Positions 10,490-21,239 of a stretch of DNA of 64,000 nt are shown here, piece by piece. Numbering within the stretch: the first letter of the stretch is position 1; each line of letters begins with the position of its first letter. The stretch is from Pollenia angustigena. Taxonomy: Eukaryota; Arthropoda; Insecta; Diptera; Polleniidae. The DNA lies in NCBI GenBank assembly GCA_930367215.1, contig OV884059.1:64265393-64329392 (forward strand), in the 5' to 3' direction. The translations under genes and the position numbers were made by a program. The notes under the pieces are model-generated. The model ran no database searches. It saw only the letters and a list, made by a program, of their open reading frames with translations, and was not told where the DNA came from.

Positions 10490-11815
10490 ATAAAGCAAGT
10501 AGGAGTGCTACATTCGGCTGTGCCGAATCTTATATACCCTTCACCATTGCGGGAGCAGAATACAGAGCAACTAGACAAAAACTAAATAATTTTTACATAT
10601 GTATACATACATATTTACAATACTTTAAACTTCATTATAAATTAAATTTAAAAAGCGAAAACTGGTAAATATTTTTTTAAAATCGTTTTTAGAACATAAA
10701 AAAAAAATAAAAATTTTAACAAAAAATTTTCTTTTTAAAAAAACAAGATTCGAACCAGAGAACTCACAGTTTCTAACTTCACACACCCGCTAGACAACTA
10801 AACCATGAAGGAACGTTGTTTGGATATCATTAAAATGAAATATGGCCCGTTTAATTTTCACTGTGTTGAGTTGTAATTACTTTTGATGTTTTTGTTCACC
10901 ACAATAGCAAAGTTGTAAACCATAAAACTTATTTCAGTTGTGAACCGAGACGGACAACCGGATTTGAACTTCGCTTTTCATAAGGACCCAGAATATATAT
11001 ACTTTATAGGGCGTAGGATCAATATTGTAGATTTTACAAACGGAATGACAAAGTTATATATACCCTTTTACCTTCGGTGAAAGATTTAAATACCGACGTG
11101 TTAAGGAAGAAATTTACCATTTACTTGAGTTGTAAAGTTTGGACTCGGGAAGATCTATGATTCCCGAAAATGGGTATTTTAATAAAAAAAATTTTATTTT
11201 GGCCATAACTTTTTTGCATTTGAACCGATTTTTCCGAAATTTTCAGAAAATATTTTCTACTAAAGATTTCCGGTCTTTTGATATATAAGGTGTAACCATC
11301 GGTCATATAACAGTGCACAAATTCAGGTTTTTATGAAGTTTTTGATATTTTGTGTACGGGAGGTACCACGCCCACTTCTCCAATCCCGCCCACATTTTGT
11401 AGGATGGTGTGTATTGGCAACCTAAATGTGTGTACCTAATTTGGAAACTTTGCCTTTTGCCGTTCCCCAGATATACAGCAAAAAGTAAAAAAAATACAAC
11501 AACCACAAGGGATTTTTGGAAAAATAGAGGTAGTCGTATATCTCAGCCATTTGTGGACCGATCTGGCTTAATTTCAATAGCAAAATTATAATAAGAATAC
11601 CTGACAGAAAGATACCCCAACGAAGCCCCCATTATATCTGGGGGCTTCGGAAAACCCATTTCAACAGACAGACGGACAACCGGATTTGAACTTCGTTTTT
11701 CATAAGGACCCAGAATATATATACTTTATAGGGTGTAGGATCAATATTGTAGAAATTACAAACGGAATGACAAAGTTATATATACCCTTTTACCTTCGGT
11801 GAAGGGTATAAAAAA
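10490..11815. repeat. Fly interspersed repeat with duplicated 3' module
   Basis: It begins AGTAGGAGTGCTACATTCGG with TATACCCTTCACC, and ends ACCTTCGGTGAAGGGTATA. A module of about 140 bp (GACGGACAACCGGATTTGAA, then CATAAGGACCCAGAATATAT, then CAAACGGAATGACAAAG) occurs at about 10948-11085 and again at 11675-11805. Such modules are very common in higher-fly genomes. Its class is not clear to me, and there is no functional open frame. Confidence 0.5.
10745..10815 (-). repeat. tRNA-like sequence (pseudo-tRNA or SINE head)
   Basis: The minus strand has an A-box-like TGGTTTAGTTGTCTAGCGGG and, about 40 bases on, a B-box-like GGTTCGAATC preceded by GTGAGTTCTCT. This spacing matches an RNA polymerase III type 2 promoter in a tRNA. 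The acceptor arms do not pair well and T-rich sequence follows. It is most likely a decayed tRNA or the head of a tRNA-derived SINE. Confidence 0.4.
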
Positions 11816-11884
11816 AATATATATATATTTTGAATATCAATGAAACGGGCTTTATTGGAAAGAAATTTTATGAAATTAAAACTC

Positions 11885-12170
11885 TTCGAATGTTGATTTC
11901 CAGGTGTTCAATTTGTGGTATATCGACATAAAGAAGTGACTTAACATAACCCCAAAAAAATAATCCAATGGGGTTAAATCAAACGATCTTGGTGGCCAAT
12001 TAATTATGCCATTAGGTGAAATTATTTTTTCATCAAAAGTTTCTTTCAGTAAATCAATTGTAGCGCCCGCTGTGTGGCATGTGGCTCCGTCCTGTTGAAA
12101 CTACATATCAGCAAGATTAATGCCAAGTAATTGAGGTACGAAAAAATTTCGAATCATGTATCCTACCGTT
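11885..12170 (-). pseudogene. Mariner-like transposase catalytic-domain fragment
   Basis: The minus strand reads GIINWPPRSFDLTPLDYFF (about 11957-12011), preceded by QQDGATCHTAGA-like sequence in shifted frames. This is the conserved 'WPPRS.DLTPLD.F.W' region of mariner-like transposases, including the third catalytic acidic position. One base is missing in the T-run after DYFF, which shifts the frame before the expected tryptophan. It is a relic with neither start nor end. Confidence 0.65.
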
Positions 12171-12471
12171 CACCGTTATTCAACATTTTTAATTTATCGA
12201 ATTTATTCTATGAGCTAAATTACAGTTATGTATTTTATAAAGCTTTTTTGTAATAGTTCTATTCCTTCAATATTTCAGAAATTACTTAATACACTACCAG
12301 ACTATTATATTGTATTTTCTTGTTACATTTTTTACCTTAGCTTTCCTTTGGAAAGCAATGAGGTATATTTTATGTACAGAAAAATTTACAATTATTAGAC
12401 ACCAGCAGAATGTAATGCATTTTCTGGCCCACTACGGCCTTCGTCAGCATTCTTTGTGTCACACTGGATAG

Positions 12472-13198
12472 TAGTGCTGGGAAACTATCGATAGACTATC
12501 GATATTATCGATAGTCTTAAAATATCGAAAATATCGATAGGAAAAATATCAATATCGATATTATTATTATTTAAAATACAGCTATGAGCTATACACACTC
12601 AGTTTTTTACCACTAATTTTTACTTGCTATTATTAATTCGCGCTGAATTACAGCAATGAATACAAACAACAAGAATGGCAAGTGATATGAATTGCCTAGC
12701 AGTGCTTTTTACTGCTAATTAAAGGACTTTAAGTCAAAATTTTTACATGTTTATATTGGGACTGAAATGGCAAATATTTTTGTAATCTTGTAAAAAAAAT
12801 GCAAATCCAAATGCAATTGCAAGCATAAGACAAAACAATGAACGACCATTAGAGGATAAGTCCGCTAGATTGATTACCTTTTTGGGTTTAGAATTTAGAA
12901 AGTTTTTAAAAGTTGCAATGGAATATCTTATAGTCCATGTTACTTTGGTTCCTTCAGAAAGGTACTTATCAATTTTTAAAAAACTGCCATCTAAAGTAAC
13001 GTGCGTATATATGTACATAAGTCTTATACATTCAATAAAGTGATAAAAACTACGAACTGTAGTCTTATAAAATAATAATTAAAGTTTTCCTGCACAAGTT
13101 CAAACATTCAGTCGATAGTAATATCGATATATCGATAGTGATATCTGAACTATCGATAAATATCGATAGTTGAAAATATCGATAGTATCCCAGCACTA
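12472..13198 (+). mobile_element. hAT deletion derivative with TATCGATA subterminal repeats
   Basis: The termini are TAGTGCTGGGAAACTATCG and the inverted TATCCCAGCACTA. A perfect 8-bp duplication CTGGATAG flanks it (12464-12471, 13199-13206) and fits the hAT consensus nTnnnnAn. Both subterminal regions are packed with TATCGATA (12487-12562 and 13112-13185), probably transposase-binding sites. A hAT C-terminal remnant lies inside. Most of the transposase is deleted. Confidence 0.8.
12850..12995 (+). pseudogene. hAT transposase C-terminal dimerisation remnant
   Basis: Plus-strand translation gives LKVAMEYLIVHVTLVPSERY followed by LSIFKKL. This matches the hAT dimerisation domain around 'A.KYL..PATSVPSER.FS'. 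It lies inside a hAT element with intact ends and an 8-bp duplication. Everything upstream in the transposase has been lost. Confidence 0.6.
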
Positions 13199-13646
13199 CT
13201 GGATAGTGATACTTTATAAATTGAATGTATGCTTTCCAAAGGAAAGCTAAGGTAAAAAATGTAACAAGAAAATACAATATAATAGTCTGGTAGTGTATAA
13301 AGTCATTTCTGAAATATTGAAGGAATAGAACTATTACAAAAAAGCTTTATAAAATACATAACTGTAATTTAGCTCATAGAATAAATTCGAAAAATTACAA
13401 ATGTTGAATAAAATTTAATATCTTTACAATGAAATTGTTTTCCTCTTAAAGACCGTTTGCTTGTTCATTTTGTCTATTACCAATTGAAGCACAGCCGCGA
13501 ATAACGTTCTAAACGCCACATTTTGCAAAAACTGTTTTTTGCAGATAACCGTTGGCCTTACTCTCTTACACAGTTTAAACATCAAACCAACCAAAACTAT
13601 GCACCTTAACGCCTTCAAAATGGCAAACAAAGTATCAGCCAGTTAA

Positions 13647-14087
13647 CCCTTCTGCACTCCTTGGGTCAATTTGACCCAATTTTGGTTTTCAAACGCAAAA
13701 TTTGTCCCTTTTAATATAAGATATGGACGTGAAACTTCAATTTATCCATTACAGGGACAAAAATTATAAATTTAAATGAAAATAATAAAATTTTAGTTTT
13801 TCCTTCCCCCTCCAAAAAACACGATTTACACACATTTAATATCCTTTGGGTCAATATGACCCAACATGCGATATTGCAAGTTTAATTCAACTTTAAAATT
13901 TGTTTTCTATTGCATTGAGTTCATCTTCATTCAGAATCATCGATCAATAATTTTTTCGGTCAAATAATCAATAGAATCGCTTTTGTTTTTATTACACTTT
14001 AATATGAAATGCTGTTACATTTTATTGTTGGGTCATATTGACCCAAAGGATCATAGGAAGGGCACATATCCAAGGGATGCAGAAGGG
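13647..14087. mobile_element. piggyBac-like MITE with TTAA target site
   Basis: Both ends abut TTAA (13643-13646 and 14088-14091). Terminal repeats are CCCTTCTGCACTCCTTGGG and the inverted CCAAGGGATGCAGAAGGG. TTAA plus a CCCT-type terminus is the piggyBac pattern. The interior has GGGTCAATTTGACCC-type palindromes near both ends and no transposase. Confidence 0.7.
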
Positions 14088-14405
14088 TTAAACAACATTG
14101 CTAGTTACTAACAAAATGATGAAACCGAAATAGTTTTGCAGTGCGGCTTAATGTTTTAAAAGCATTTGGCATGAAACATTTTAAAACAAATAATGCTGCC
14201 TGTCAAAAAACGTTTTTTTGCTCTCCTGCTTCAATTTAAATCATTTCGCCTGTTTGCCCCCACTCCAGACATTAACTTTTCTTCACCATACGTCGCGTAA
14301 ACTTTCACACAGAAACTTTCATAAACACAATGACAAGACAAGGAGCAGCTTTTCATTTTTGTTTCTTGTACCGCACAGTTGTTTTTGTTGTCTTTTCATA
14401 ATACC

Positions 14406-15097
14406 TTCCCAGTTGGCCAGATTGCAGTTGACGACATTGTCGTCAATGATGTATGCACGACAGGATATCGTCGTGCACGACAGTTTGAGCGACGTTGTCT
14501 TGTAAGTTGTCTTCTATTTAGCTTTATATGGGACAGTATGAGCGACTTTGTCTTATAAGTTGTCCTCTATTAAACTCTGTGTGGGCAGTATGAGCGAAAA
14601 TGTCTTATAAGTTGTCTTATATAAAAGCTACTGACGACAAAGTTTTCTTGAATGCTATTCAATCACTTGCTTGGTTTTCTTAAAAGTCATACATTCTTTT
14701 TTTTAATTGTTGATTTAAATACCTACAAATAATTTACAAATTAGTTCTGAACAGTAAAACCAAAAATGATGATGAAATTATTCGCGGGCTGGAAAATGGA
14801 TTACATGCAGTTAGTACTTCACTTTACGATTGCTTATAGGAGTCGAATATTAAACACATAACAGAAATTAAAATACCAACTATACTAAAAAACTGTCTGA
14901 ATTAGATAACCATATAATAACTTTTGTCGTGGACGTCGAAATAGACGACATTGTCAGGCAGGTAGTCGTTAATGATCAAGTAGGCGAAATTGTATTTCTT
15001 TGTGTCGTGTTCCCGCTGACCCTCACATGTCGAGCAGGAATTTACATTGTCGTGCATCCGTCTTCGATGATGTCTTAAAGACGTGGCCAACTGGGAA
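14406..15097. mobile_element. MITE with TTCCCAGTTGGCCA termini
   Basis: TTCCCAGTTGGCCA at 14406-14419 is perfectly inverted at 15084-15097. Inside are many short palindromes (GACGACATTGTCGTC, GTCGTGCACGAC) and a repeated AGTATGAGCGA..TTGTCTTATAAGTTGTC unit at about 14485-14625. No target duplication or open frame was found. Confidence 0.55.
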
Positions 15098-16175
15098 GTT
15101 GCATTTGTTTAAAAAGTCGAGAAGGGGCTTTAGCCCTTAAAACACTAGCATTTGATATTTGAAAAGTTGGAACTCTAAATTGAACAGACACTGTAAAGTC
15201 ACTATAAGTGTTAATGTTTGAACGCCCCTAGTGTGAGAGACTGAGTTAGTACTATAGCACTCGTCGTATGTGTGAGTAATGGCGTTAAAATGCGTTTTCC
15301 GCTAAACGTAGTTTTAGTGCGATTTTGTAACAGGCAGTCAGTAACCAGCAAAAAGCAAAAAAATAAATTAAATAGACTTTAAATAAAATATTATTGTTGT
15401 TGCTCTCTTTTTACTTCTAACTTCCCCCACTGGCAATCACTCCCAATCCCACAATTTAAAAAAAGGGATGTTGGCTGCTGTAAGAAATGTTAGATTTGCT
15501 TGAGCTTGTAACGAAAAGTTGTACAAGGACTTATAGCAACTAAAAAGCAAGGACAACTGGATATTTGTTTGTATTTTTCAAATAGAAACTAACAACCATT
15601 TGCTAACAAACAAAAGAAAACAAAGAAAAAATATTTTGTTTCACATCTGAAAGAAAACTTTCATAGTGTGATCCCAGACTAAGGTAAAATAAAGTCTTCC
15701 AGAATATAAGTATCTAATTAATTACAAACTCTAATAAATCAGTGAATGTTTAAACGCTAGCTTAGTTGAACAATACTTGAATTTATGTGTATTTTAATTT
15801 CAACAGTTGTAAATCAGTGCCCCAAATTTATTCAGCCGGCCACCACAATTAAGTTAGATACCGCAATAACTGAGCTCACACTCCTACATTTTCTTTTAGT
15901 CATTTATTTATTCATAAATTTTTTTTTTTTCAAAATTTGTTCTTTCACTCTGCTGTTGAAATTATCAGATACAATAAACTCACCAGTTTCACTGGGCCAC
16001 AATAGGAGCCCTGTACAAGAAGACTAAAAAAAACGCTTTTATTTAAAAATATTAAGATGGGAAGTGTGAAGGGGATGGTTTGCTTAAATTGTAGGTCTTT
16101 CAAATTGTTTTTGTAGGGATTGCTAATCAAAACAAGGAAAGTATTTCATGTTTTTGTTTTATCTTGCAACAATTA
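15098..16175. other. Intergenic DNA, nothing recognised
   Basis: About 1.1 kb without paired repeats, RNA genes or coding similarity that I can support. The short open frames (15785-16027 and 15945-16130 on opposite strands) overlap each other and have no recognisable motif. Confidence 0.4.
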
Positions 16176-16469
16176 CACTGGTCGGCACAAAAAAAAATCG
16201 TTTGGTAAAAATATATGGAAATTAAAAGATTTTATGGCGCCAAATTAAAATTTACCTGACTTTCTGAAAAATGATAAGCATGTAAAATTTTTTTTCTTTA
16301 TAATTTTTTATTAGTTTTTAAAAACAAAAAAGTTTTGCATGAACAACAAAATTATCGCCACTAATTTCTGAATAACTCCGAAACAGTTGCAGATATAAAA
16401 AAATCTTTTTTGTATTACACATAGTAAAGCTCTTGCAACAGACTTTTTCTTGCTTCTTGCCGACCAGCG
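16176..16469. mobile_element. Tc1/mariner-type MITE with TA target duplication
   Basis: Starts CACTGGTCGGCACAAAA and ends with the inverted TGCCGACCAGCG, flanked by TA on both sides (16174-16175, 16470-16471). The length is 294 bp with no coding capacity. TA flanks and CA..-type ends suit the Tc1/mariner group. Confidence 0.6.
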
Positions 16470-16544
16470 TAATTAAGCATCAACAGCTGAAAGTTTTTAA
16501 ACGGAACAGGTAACATCGCAGTTAGGGAGATCGAATATCGAATA

Positions 16545-16573
16545 AACCGTTTATTTTGGTAAAATAAACGGTT
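16545..16573. repeat. Perfect short hairpin
   Basis: AACCGTTTATTTT and AAAATAAACGGTT form a perfect 13-bp stem with a 3-base loop. Function unknown. Confidence 0.5.
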
Positions 16574-16870
16574 ATTTTAGTAGTGTGTAATTTATATACG
16601 TTTTCCTTACTTTTGTTATAAATGTACATGTAATTCAAGTATTTTTCTAATTGAATGTTGGGCAAACCTAAACTTTTTATGAGGACTGTCAAAACAAAAT
16701 GTAACTAAAGTCAAAAAACATTATGAGCAATGTAAATACAAATCCCTTATATCGGGTGATTTTTTAGCTATTATCTTTTGGCAGCACTGGTTTAAACAGC
16801 TGACGCACGTTTCGTGTTTTGTTTCACTGTCAAACATCTTCAGTTTGGTCTATAACATGGTGAAATGATT

Positions 16871-18620
16871 ACAAGGTGGCAGCGCTAGGTGTTTTTGTAC
16901 AACAATTTGTTTGTGTAATAAACTCCGTGCTGTCAAAAATTATGTACAACAACGTTGCCACTGTTTGTCTTTTCCGACAAAATTTGGTCGGATAATTTTC
17001 GCTTGGTAGGATGGTAGGCTAAGCCTTAGGGCAATGTTACACGTTTAATAAATGCATACATATATAAGAAAATCGAAAACCTATTTTAAGATATTAAAGT
17101 TGTAATTTTTGATGCTAAAACATTGCATAATGAGAATGAAAATATTGAAGTCTAAGGGGAATATTATTTCTGGAAAGCTAAGCATTACGAAGTAGTAATT
17201 CTGAAACAATTTCGTTATTAAACAAATTGTGCATTAAGGGGAAATTTAATTTATCATATTAAATAACATTTTTTTACAGTTTTATACCCTTAATCAGCCG
17301 TTGTGTATGAGGGGATACTACGTTTATCATTCTATGTGAATCTTCTTTTTAATATTCATCGAAGATCCCATAAAGTATATACATACATATGTAAATTCTG
17401 GGTCTTCTAAGTTGATTTTGTCGTTTGGGTTTCCAATTGTTTCTAGTTCTTCAAAGATGTTTTTATTAGAAAAAGTTAAGATCCCAAATGTGAAATTACC
17501 TCTCTAAAAACTAACATAAATTTGTTGCGGAATTTCAACGAAAACCTTTTTATGACACCAAATATGGTGAAGGTCGGTTCATAATTTACTTACGGCCCCA
17601 TGTTAACTCAAAATTTAAAAATTTTCAACGCTGATCTGCAACAAATAAAACGAAAAATATTATGAAAAATTACTAAAAGATTCATACTTAAAATTTTAAT
17701 GTTATTTAAATTAAAAACAATTGTTTTTCCACTTTTTTCACTACAAGTCCTTTGGAGATTTAATGAAAGTGGCGCACAAGTGCATATCAAAAAAAAAACG
17801 CATTTTTCAAACGTACACACGACGTGGTCACATACACAATTATTTTTGTTTTTATTTATTATTTAAAAAAAAAAACTATTAGCACACCTAAAGACACACA
17901 CATATGTATAAAAACCAAATACGATTTATTTTTTGCAAATATTTTAATTGTTATACACAATTTTCATTCAAAAACCGCACAAAAATTATTTAAAAAAAAT
18001 TTTTTTTTCAACAATGGGTGTGTGTGAAACGGTACCAAAGTACTCACGGAAGTAAAATTTTGACACTATTGAGGTGAATTAAATTTCACTAGCCCTAGGG
18101 GCTAGTATAAATTTTGACATTAGTGTAGAAATTATTGACAACCACAAAATTATTTTTTTTCATCAAATTTGTTTAAACAAAATAAAAATAATATGGAAGC
18201 AGGACCAGCGGTAAAAAAAATTAAAAAGGATTATACAAGATGTAAGTATTTAAATGTGTATAAGATTTTTTGCACACACTTTTTGTAAAAATTGTTTATA
18301 TATCAGAACGAATTCATCAAATAGTTGGGACGATTTCATTTCCAATAGATTTGAAATGATTATTGGTAAACGTTTGTTTAATTTATTCATTTTCACAAAA
18401 CTATAAGTAATTGTTTTTTCTTTATGTCAAAATTTTACGTTGTCAAAAATGTTACAATTTCACACAAAAATTTTTTACCACAAACAAATTTCATTTCACC
18501 ATAGAACTTTGCTACCGTTTCACACACACCCAAAGTAAACAAAAAAAATATGATATCTTTGGGTTCTCACCACAGTTAAGCAAAAAGTTACCAGATGCCG
18601 TAGTGATGCCACCTTATAGT
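16871..18620. mobile_element. Possible element inserted in the mariner
   Basis: ACAAGGTGGCAGC at 16871 and GATGCCACCTTATAGT near 18605-18620 are roughly inverted and bracket the DNA that replaces the mariner N-terminal coding region. The interior includes a fly-repeat remnant (about 17281-17420: TATACCC, then AAAGTATATACATACAT and TTCTGGGTC) and an ACTAGCCCTAGGGGCTAGT palindrome near 18090. Weak evidence; boundaries approximate. Confidence 0.3.
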
Positions 18621-18630
18621 AATTTTTGTC

Positions 18631-18684
18631 ATACCAAACGTCAAAGTCCATATAAAAAAAACTTTAAAATTTGACGTTTGGTAT
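18631..18684. repeat. Short hairpin around CATACCAAACGTCAAA
   Basis: CATACCAAACGTCAAA and its inverted TTTGACGTTTGGTATG flank about 25 bases of A/T-rich loop. It may be a footprint or a tiny MITE. Confidence 0.5.
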
Positions 18685-18693
18685 GAAAAAAAA

Positions 18694-19162
18694 TTGTCAG
18701 GTGAAGACCCTATGTTACAAACGAACAACGCTTGCAAATTATTGAATTTTATTATCAAAATGCGTGCTCTGTTAAGAAAGTTCAGAAGCGCGCGTCTTGT
18801 GTTCAGCGACGAAGCTCATTTTTGGCTCAATGTGTACGTTAATAAGCAGAATTGTCGATTTTGGAGGGAAGATCAGTCAGAAGCATTGCAAGAGCTACCA
18901 ATGCATCCAGAAAAAGTCACAGTTTGGTGCGATTTATGGGCTGGTGGCATCATTGGACCGTACTCCTTCAAAGATAATGCGAATCGTAACGCAACTGTGA
19001 ATGGTGAGCGCTACCGTGAGACTATATCCAACTTTTGAAGCATTTATTCATGAGATACCGGCCGAAATGTTGGAAAGAGTATGCCAAAATTGGACTAAGC
19101 GTATGGACCATTTGAAACGCAGTCACGGTCAATATTTGCATGAAATAATCTTCAAACATTAA
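18694..19162 (+). pseudogene. Mariner-like transposase C-terminal half with internal deletion
   Basis: An open stretch reads LVFSDEAHFWLNVYVNKQNC, then EKVTVWCDLWAGGIIGPY and NGERYRETISNF, containing the catalytic (S)DEAHF aspartate region of mariner-like transposases. Directly after ISNF the frame shifts by one and continues EAFIHEIPAEMLERVCQNW to LHEIIFKH and a stop at about 19162. About 90 residues expected between these blocks, including the second and third catalytic acids, are absent. The reading frame is otherwise well kept, so this is a fairly young deletion copy. Confidence 0.75.
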
Positions 19163-19282
19163 ATTATATGGACCGTACTATCGATTCAAATAATGATTTT
19201 ATGCATTTTTCTAATTTGTATGTGTTTTTTTTTAACTTTCCTATAGCTTTTAAAAAATCACACGATATAACACTGTGATGTA

Positions 19283-19670
19283 TTTTAGGCGTATTAAACT
19301 GTTTTCTGGGAGTAGGGTATATATGGGCCCTATGGTAAATAAAGGACCGATCATCACAAAATGTTATAGTCTTATTTCTAGTTCTATAAAACTGTAATAT
19401 ACCAAATTTTGGTATGATAGCATTATTAATAATGATTTTATGCGTACTAAACTGTTTTCCGGTAGTAGGGTTTATATGGGGCCTAGGGTAAATTATGGAC
19501 CGATCTTCACGAAATTTTACAGTCTTGTTTCTAGTCCTATAAAACTGTGACGTACCGAAATCATAGCATTATTAATTAAGGTTTTAGGCGTACTATACAG
19601 TTTTCCGAGAGTATGGCTTATATGGGGCCTAGGGTAAATTATGAACGGATCTTCGCAAAATTTTACAAAA
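19283..19670. repeat. ~150-bp tandem repeat, about 2.6 copies
   Basis: Units begin at 19283, 19436 and 19581, each with AACTGTTTTC.G.GAGTA, TATATGGGGCCTAGGGTAAA and GACCGATCTTCAC-type blocks. Period is 145-153 bp. Similar sequence occurs in noncoding parts of fly transposable elements; here it follows the mariner-like end. Confidence 0.65.
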
Positions 19671-19804
19671 TTATAAGTTTTTTTAGGAGGTGGTTCCACA
19701 TTTTGATTCATAGCTCTGATCCTACCGAACCGATTTTGCTTGATTTTAATCCTAAACTCCTAAATTATGGTTTAGGCTATTGAAAAAGGCTGGTTTGAAG
19801 TCAA

Positions 19805-20100
19805 CTTTACACCCTCACCCAGAGATCTTTATGGTCCATTGTGGCGCTATAGTTAGTGATAGAATACAAATTAGAAAAGAATAGAAGAAATAAAGAGTGA
19901 AAGCAGAAAATTTGAGGTAGTGGAAGATTAAAATCGTACCACACAAGAAAGGACAACCCTACTAAGCAGGAAACTGCCCTACGTGTACCCACTCCCGTCA
20001 AATTCTCTTACCCACAGCTCAAGACATCTGCCAATTCGCCTAAGAATTTACTTCCTCCTCTGGGTCCTCACACAACTTGCATATATCCGACAAGATCCCA
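19805..20100 (-). pseudogene. Possible LINE ORF2 C-terminal relic
   Basis: The minus strand gives DICKLCEDPEEE near 20050-20085, recalling the C-terminal cysteine motif (C..C.....) of Jockey/R1-type LINE ORF2 proteins, followed by broken sequence with stops. Very short and degraded; the call is tentative. Confidence 0.3.
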
Positions 20101-20185
20101 TGCATGAAAAACAAAATTTCTCGTAACTTTTTTTCTGAATAAATCCTAAACAGTTGAAAATTTAAAGGAAATGTTATTGCTAATC

Positions 20186-20187
<2 letters not shown>

Positions 20188-20216
<29 letters not shown>

Positions 20217-20217
20217 G
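20188..20217. repeat. (TA)n tract at left edge of palindrome
   Basis: An almost pure TA run directly followed by GCACAGCGTG. It may be the insertion target of the left arm or a part of its terminus. Confidence 0.8.
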
Positions 20218-20759
20218 CACAGCGTGCTTTTTCGGCACTTTTTTTCGAGCTACCGTATTTTTTGGGAACATTTGCATTCTTTGAGGACGGTGCCCAAAAA
20301 AATCGTATACCACCAGTAGATTTTGGGCACATAACACTTTGAGTACTATTTTTTTTAAAATTTTTTTTTTTTTGATTGTTAATTTACTTTTAATTCTTTT
20401 TATAAATAACGTATCCATTAATTTATAGACTCTAAATAAATGCCTAAATTTTTAATTTTTATTTAAAATTTTCCATTCGTGTGCTGCCATATTTTCAATT
20501 TTAAATTAATACATTTGACGCCATTAATTCTGTGCTTTTGCGTTTTTTCTTTGTTTTTAGAGATTAAGCATTATATCCAAGGTGGGTAGTAAGAAACAGC
20601 TGTTTACTTTTTAATCCCATTTGTCTATGCTTGTTGTTGTATTGGTTGTAATACTTAGACCACCTTTTAAGTACACATGTGCATTTCTTACAAAAAGCAT
20701 AAACAAAACGTGTTACCACTGAAAATCATTATCGTTTTTTTTAGATATACATGTGTACA

Positions 20760-20960
20760 TATAAATATATTGGAATGTTATTTTTTTTTGTATGTATGTA
20801 TGTCTGTCTGTCTGTTCGTATGTTTGTTGGTTGTAATGATATTGTAATGTTTATTTTTTTGAATGTCTGTAAATCTGTCCGTATGCTTGTTTGTAGTTTG
20901 TTTGTTTGTTTGTTCGGATGTTTGTTTGTTTGTTTGCTTGTTTATTTGATTGTTTCATTC
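20760..20960. repeat. TTTG/TCTG simple repeats, left arm
   Basis: Runs of TGTATGTATG, TCTGTCTGTC and TTTGTTTGTT. The 71-codon Cys/Val/Phe-rich open frame here is a translation of the simple repeat, not a gene. The same sequence lies inverted at about 62735-62915. Confidence 0.7.
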
Positions 20961-21048
20961 AGTTAAGAAAACCTTATAGCAAGTTAAACAGTTGCTTTTG
21001 TGAAGTTTTGTTATTATTTTTTAATTGTTTACATACCCCTAAAGATGG

Positions 21049-21065
21049 TTAGCGACGCTAACCGA
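21049..21065. repeat. GGTTAGCGACGCTAACC hairpin
   Basis: A perfect 7-bp stem with a 3-base loop, mirrored in the right arm near 62623-62639. It is followed by inverted AT-rich sequence (TTTTAATTTTTATTT). Role unknown. Confidence 0.55.
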
Positions 21066-21239
21066 AATATTGGGAATTAAAAATAAAAACTTAAAAACAA
21101 AAATCACAAGTTTTTAATTTTTATTTCTTTACTTGGACCTACAGCCAAACAAAAACAACCAATAATTAATCTGTTTGTTTGTTTTTAATAAATTTGTTTG
21201 TTTGTCATACATTTGTTTGCCATATATTTTATCACCCAA

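Larger units (their letters stand above)
12179..13410. repeat. Foldback element with ~175-bp arms, split by a hAT
   Basis: The left arm 12179-12352 (containing TCTATGAGCTAAATTACAG and TAGCTTTCCTTTGGAAAGCA) returns inverted at about 13228-13410 with only a few mismatches. The loop is occupied by the hAT element at 12472-13198. The arm match is long enough to be certain; the origin of the host element is unknown. Confidence 0.65.
16748..19269 (+). mobile_element. Mariner-like element, internally rearranged
   Basis: The left end TATATCGGGTGATTTTTTAG (16748) is mirrored on the right by AAAAAATCACACGATATA ending at 19269. The sequence after the left end, through GGCAGCACTGG to CTATAACATGG (16855-16860), looks like the leader of the mariner-like family whose N-terminus lies at 6.8-7.0 kb. 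The transposase N-terminus is missing here: after CTATAACATGG comes about 1.8 kb of unrelated DNA before the C-terminal half. Confidence 0.6.

Noticed and set aside
20751..20966. Cys-rich 71-residue open frame (and its right-arm counterpart at 62720-63022)
   Set aside because: Produced by TGTATG, TCTG and TTTG simple repeats; no start context or conserved motif.
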